A stretch of DNA of 7,555 nucleotides from Desulfobacteraceae bacterium UBA5623 (lineage in GTDB: Bacteria; Desulfobacterota; DSM-4660; Desulfatiglandales; Desulfatiglandaceae), in NCBI GenBank assembly GCA_002424495.1, contig DIKH01000371.1, positions 3,316-10,870 of the forward strand. Direction: 5' to 3'. The notes under the pieces are model-generated. The model was given only the letters and a program-made list of their open reading frames with translations. It ran no database searches and had not been told where the DNA came from. Made by a program: the position numbers and the translations under genes. Positions 5,397-7,555 of the stretch are shown piece by piece (position 1 is the stretch's first letter; every line of letters begins with the position of its first letter).

Positions 5397-6491
5397 CTAC
5401 CTGAAGATCTGTCGAACGCGACTGTCAAGAAACAGGCTTAGTCCTTTGGAGTCTTTTGGAGACCAGTAAAGACTATTCTTCCATACATCATCTGATTCCA
5501 TGCAGAGATATATAGCAGAGTTTGCAAACCACTTTTTTAGTTTCTCAGCTATAAATGAATATAGCTCCAAACGGATCGGTTTGAAATAACGCATTTTTCC
5601 GTCAAGCCCAACAATAAACTCGCCGTTTAAAACGCAGGATTTGGGATGGCTCCTCCTGATTATGGATTTTAGTTCCGGCATAAACCGGAAAGTGCCTAGG
5701 CTGATCCATATGATGCCCTTCGGGTCAATATACTTATCCATCAATTCGATAGTCTTCGAGTAGCCTTCTTTCCAGTTATCATGGCAGACAATCGGGTCAA
5801 AGTGAAAACCCAGGATAAATCCCTCTTTCTGACACTTTCTTGCCGCCTCCAGCCTTTTTGTAAGACTTGCCGCCTTGTGTTCCTCATGGCCTGATATATA
5901 CGGACTGTTTAATGACCATGACACCACTATCCTATCCCTGTATTCTGAGTCAATAAGGCCTTCAACCTGGCTTGTCTTTGTCTTGAATTCCAGAATTGTG
6001 TTTTTTCTCTTGGCAAACTCAGGGATAAGAAGACCACTAAAAGCTGTAATGTGATCAAGGGCAAGGCTGTCTGTAAATTCACCTGTGCCTATTCTATATA
6101 TTTTGTCAGGGTGGTGATCAATTGTATCTAATACCTTGTCCAACTCTTCTTTGATGTTGACAAACAGACGAAGATCAGGCTGGTTAAAATAGGATTGCAG
6201 GATACAGTAACTACACTCAATAGGGCAATTGGTCGCAATATTAAGAATCTGATAGCCGCAGCAGATATAATTTTTTGTCCCGGGGCAAGGCTTTAAAAAA
6301 TCTCCCTTATATGACAGGAGATGGATAATATCCCTTCCCATGCCATGTCCGGTGATTTCTGAGGCAGTAAAATTTTCTGTTAGCTGATGGACAGGGACGC
6401 CGGGCAGGTTGTTCAATATGCTGTGGGCGATGTCATGCCTTACGGCATCTGGCTCCACAATAATTTTCCTGATTGCCGGTCCGGACATCAC
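5397..6491 (-). CDS. Radical SAM protein of the spore photoproduct lyase (SPL) family, non-canonical
   Basis: In spore formers SPL reverses the UV-induced spore photoproduct (a thymine dimer) using a [4Fe-4S] cluster, SAM and a hydrogen-donating Cys. This 364-residue protein shows the cluster motif C89-PIE-C93-SY-C96. It also has SPL-like blocks by my remembered comparison with Bacillus SPL: the segment ending in SLALDHIT (142-149), SWSLNSPYI (191-199), LTKRLEAARKCQKEGFILGF (210-229) and the HDNWKEGY segment (237-244). The catalytic Cys141 position of Bacillus SPL aligns with E138 in GTGEFTDS, so the original chemistry may not apply. The GTG at 6491 overlaps the stop of the ParB-like gene by 4 bases and has GGGAG (6500-6504) at 8 bases; ATG at 6488 is the alternative. 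The overlap implies translational coupling. The substrate is unknown, with DNA damage or a modified nucleotide as reasonable guesses. Confidence 0.88.
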   Translation of the reverse strand: MMSGPAIRKIIVEPDAVRHDIAHSILNNLPGVPVHQLTENFTASEITGHGMGRDIIHLLSYKGDFLKPCPGTKNYICCGYQILNIATNCPIECSYCILQSYFNQPDLRLFVNIKEELDKVLDTIDHHPDKIYRIGTGEFTDSLALDHITAFSGLLIPEFAKRKNTILEFKTKTSQVEGLIDSEYRDRIVVSWSLNSPYISGHEEHKAASLTKRLEAARKCQKEGFILGFHFDPIVCHDNWKEGYSKTIELMDKYIDPKGIIWISLGTFRFMPELKSIIRRSHPKSCVLNGEFIVGLDGKMRYFKPIRLELYSFIAEKLKKWFANSAIYLCMESDDVWKNSLYWSPKDSKGLSLFLDSRVRQIFR

Positions 6492-7477
6492 GAGTTATTC
6501 TCCCAAGGATCACGAATATCTCTAATATCTTTATTGTTGGATAAGCGAACGATCTTTTCTTGCAACTCCGTCCCATCCCTGAACTGAACCACCATCTGAT
6601 AATCTGGCGACTCAAAATAGGGCGAAGGAACGACCTTGACACCTTCAGGGAGGTTTAGCCTTGACAGTATCTTTTTAAATGATTCTTCGGATTCGTTCAA
6701 CCGGGGAAATATTTTTGCCCTTAATACCTTCAGGATGGCATTCACCTTTTGAGGGTTATTAAGATTATTATCATAACGTATTATTCTAATTGCTTGATCT
6801 TCAAGGATGTCTAAAATCTTCACATCTCTTAATTGCTTTATGTCTTCTAGATATCCTATAAGCTGCTTCTGTTGATTAACATTGAAAATCAGCTCCTCCA
6901 ACAAGTTAACTATTCCACATCTTTCATCTTGTTCCAGCCCGAGGAGTAGTTTGGCGGCATGTAATGACAATTTATTGACGCAAAGTGATGTTTTGATTTC
7001 ATCTTCAAGTTCATTTTCGACTCTTAAATAAAGAGACAGCACAGGTTCATGTGACGGCAGATTTATTAGAGGCATGTAATGATCAAGGATGTCATCTTTA
7101 TCAACCAATAAGGAAAGCCTTTTTAAGATCATCCCCTTTTCGACATCATTAAAATTTCTTATGCACAGATTTTCATGGAGGCCCAAAAGGAGACATTCCA
7201 GAGGCGACATACTGGCCCCAGACAGGATTCTGCAAGGGATCACTTTCCATCCAAGAGACTTAAGGGCGAGTATCCTCCTGAAACCAGCAACAATATCAAA
7301 TCCATGCCGGTCCTTTTCAACCAGAAGGGGATTGTTTATCAGCCCTACCCTCTTTATGGACCTGATTAAGGGTGCTAGATCAAAGCCAAAGCTCATACAG
7401 AAAGGACCGGACCCGGAAACGATTTCATTTATGTCAACCAGGTGGACACCTTCTTTGATATCTTGATCGTAGACCAT
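6488..7477 (-). CDS. ParB/Spo0J-like N-terminal domain protein
   Basis: This is a 329-residue protein with ParB/sulfiredoxin-fold features. DLAPLIRSIKRVGLINNPLL (33-52) matches the 'L..SI...G...P' helix and strand, DIVAGFRRILALKSLGW (61-77) corresponds to the ParB GERR nucleotide-binding loop, and HENLCIRNFNDVEKGMI (101-117) corresponds to the ENLQR box. Residues 145-197 resemble a ParB/KorB helix-turn-helix with the LSLHAAKLLLGL pattern. The C-terminal 130 residues are unassigned, helical and charged. ParB proteins are CTP-dependent DNA clamps, but related domains also act in regulation, nucleases and kinases. GERR is altered to GFRR. The ATG at 7477 has GAGGGG (7483-7488) 5 bases upstream. 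No parA is adjacent, so chromosome partition is unlikely. Coupling to the SPL-like gene suggests it recruits or regulates that enzyme, which is inference. Confidence 0.85.
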   Translation of the reverse strand: MVYDQDIKEGVHLVDINEIVSGSGPFCMSFGFDLAPLIRSIKRVGLINNPLLVEKDRHGFDIVAGFRRILALKSLGWKVIPCRILSGASMSPLECLLLGLHENLCIRNFNDVEKGMILKRLSLLVDKDDILDHYMPLINLPSHEPVLSLYLRVENELEDEIKTSLCVNKLSLHAAKLLLGLEQDERCGIVNLLEELIFNVNQQKQLIGYLEDIKQLRDVKILDILEDQAIRIIRYDNNLNNPQKVNAILKVLRAKIFPRLNESEESFKKILSRLNLPEGVKVVPSPYFESPDYQMVVQFRDGTELQEKIVRLSNNKDIRDIRDPWENNS

Positions 7478-7499
7478 GGCGGCCCCTCATTCATTTTCC

Positions 7500-7540
7500 A
7501 TTTTTAATTCAAATTTCACAATTAAAAATTCAAAATTGTG
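7500..7540. repeat. Overlapping AT-rich inverted repeats upstream of the ParB-like gene
   Basis: ATTTTTAATT (7500-7509) pairs with AATTAAAAAT (7520-7529). CACAATT (7517-7523) pairs with AATTGTG (7534-7540). The two hairpins overlap, so only one can form at a time. They lie 22 or more bases upstream of the ParB-like start codon, where promoter or operator sequence is expected. Only weak -35/-10 matches are present on the minus strand. Confidence 0.5.
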
Positions 7541-7555
7541 TCTGAATGGCCTCTT

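Noticed and set aside
6488..7477. ParB-like gene as part of a plasmid or chromosome partition locus
   Set aside because: No parA or recognisable parS lies nearby, and the coupled partner is a radical SAM enzyme.

Overview
The window looks like a chromosomal segment of a Gram-negative, probably anaerobic bacterium. My best guess is Desulfobacterota (the former Deltaproteobacteria) or a relative. This rests on gene style, moderate GC, proteins with export signals including a probable outer-membrane barrel, and a non-sporulation-type spore-photoproduct-lyase homologue. It is inference; there is no rRNA or other strong taxonomic marker. I see no insertion sequence, CRISPR array, prophage gene or origin.

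Left part (1-3507). A cobalamin (B12) riboswitch on the minus strand is cut by the left edge, so a B12-related gene should lie just outside. Diverging from it on the plus strand are a DASS/SLC13-family sodium:anion symporter, a Sec-exported periplasmic protein of unknown function starting 11 bases after the symporter stop, and, after 49 bases, a SAM hydroxide adenosyltransferase (DUF62 family). These three could form one transcript, although no shared pathway is evident.

Middle part (3508-5381). A small stand-alone HNH nuclease lies on the minus strand, convergent with the SAM hydrolase. After a 203-base promoter-containing gap comes tadA, the tRNA A34 deaminase, followed only 4 bases later by a complete tRNA-Ser(CGA) with encoded CCA. 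The two RNA-related genes are almost certainly co-transcribed. After a 135-base leader with imperfect direct repeats and a weak sigma54-like element lies a 212-residue exported protein, probably an outer-membrane beta-barrel with acidic, aromatic loops.

Right part (5397-7477, minus strand). A two-gene, translationally coupled operon encodes a ParB-like protein followed by a radical SAM protein of the spore photoproduct lyase (SPL) family. The SPL homologue keeps the CxxxCxxC cluster motif but has Glu where the catalytic hydrogen-donating Cys of Bacillus SPL should be. The ParB-like protein has GFRR in place of the GERR nucleotide-binding motif. This pair is the best candidate in the window for an undescribed DNA- or nucleotide-related system. 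The rest is largely recognisable housekeeping or accessory content.
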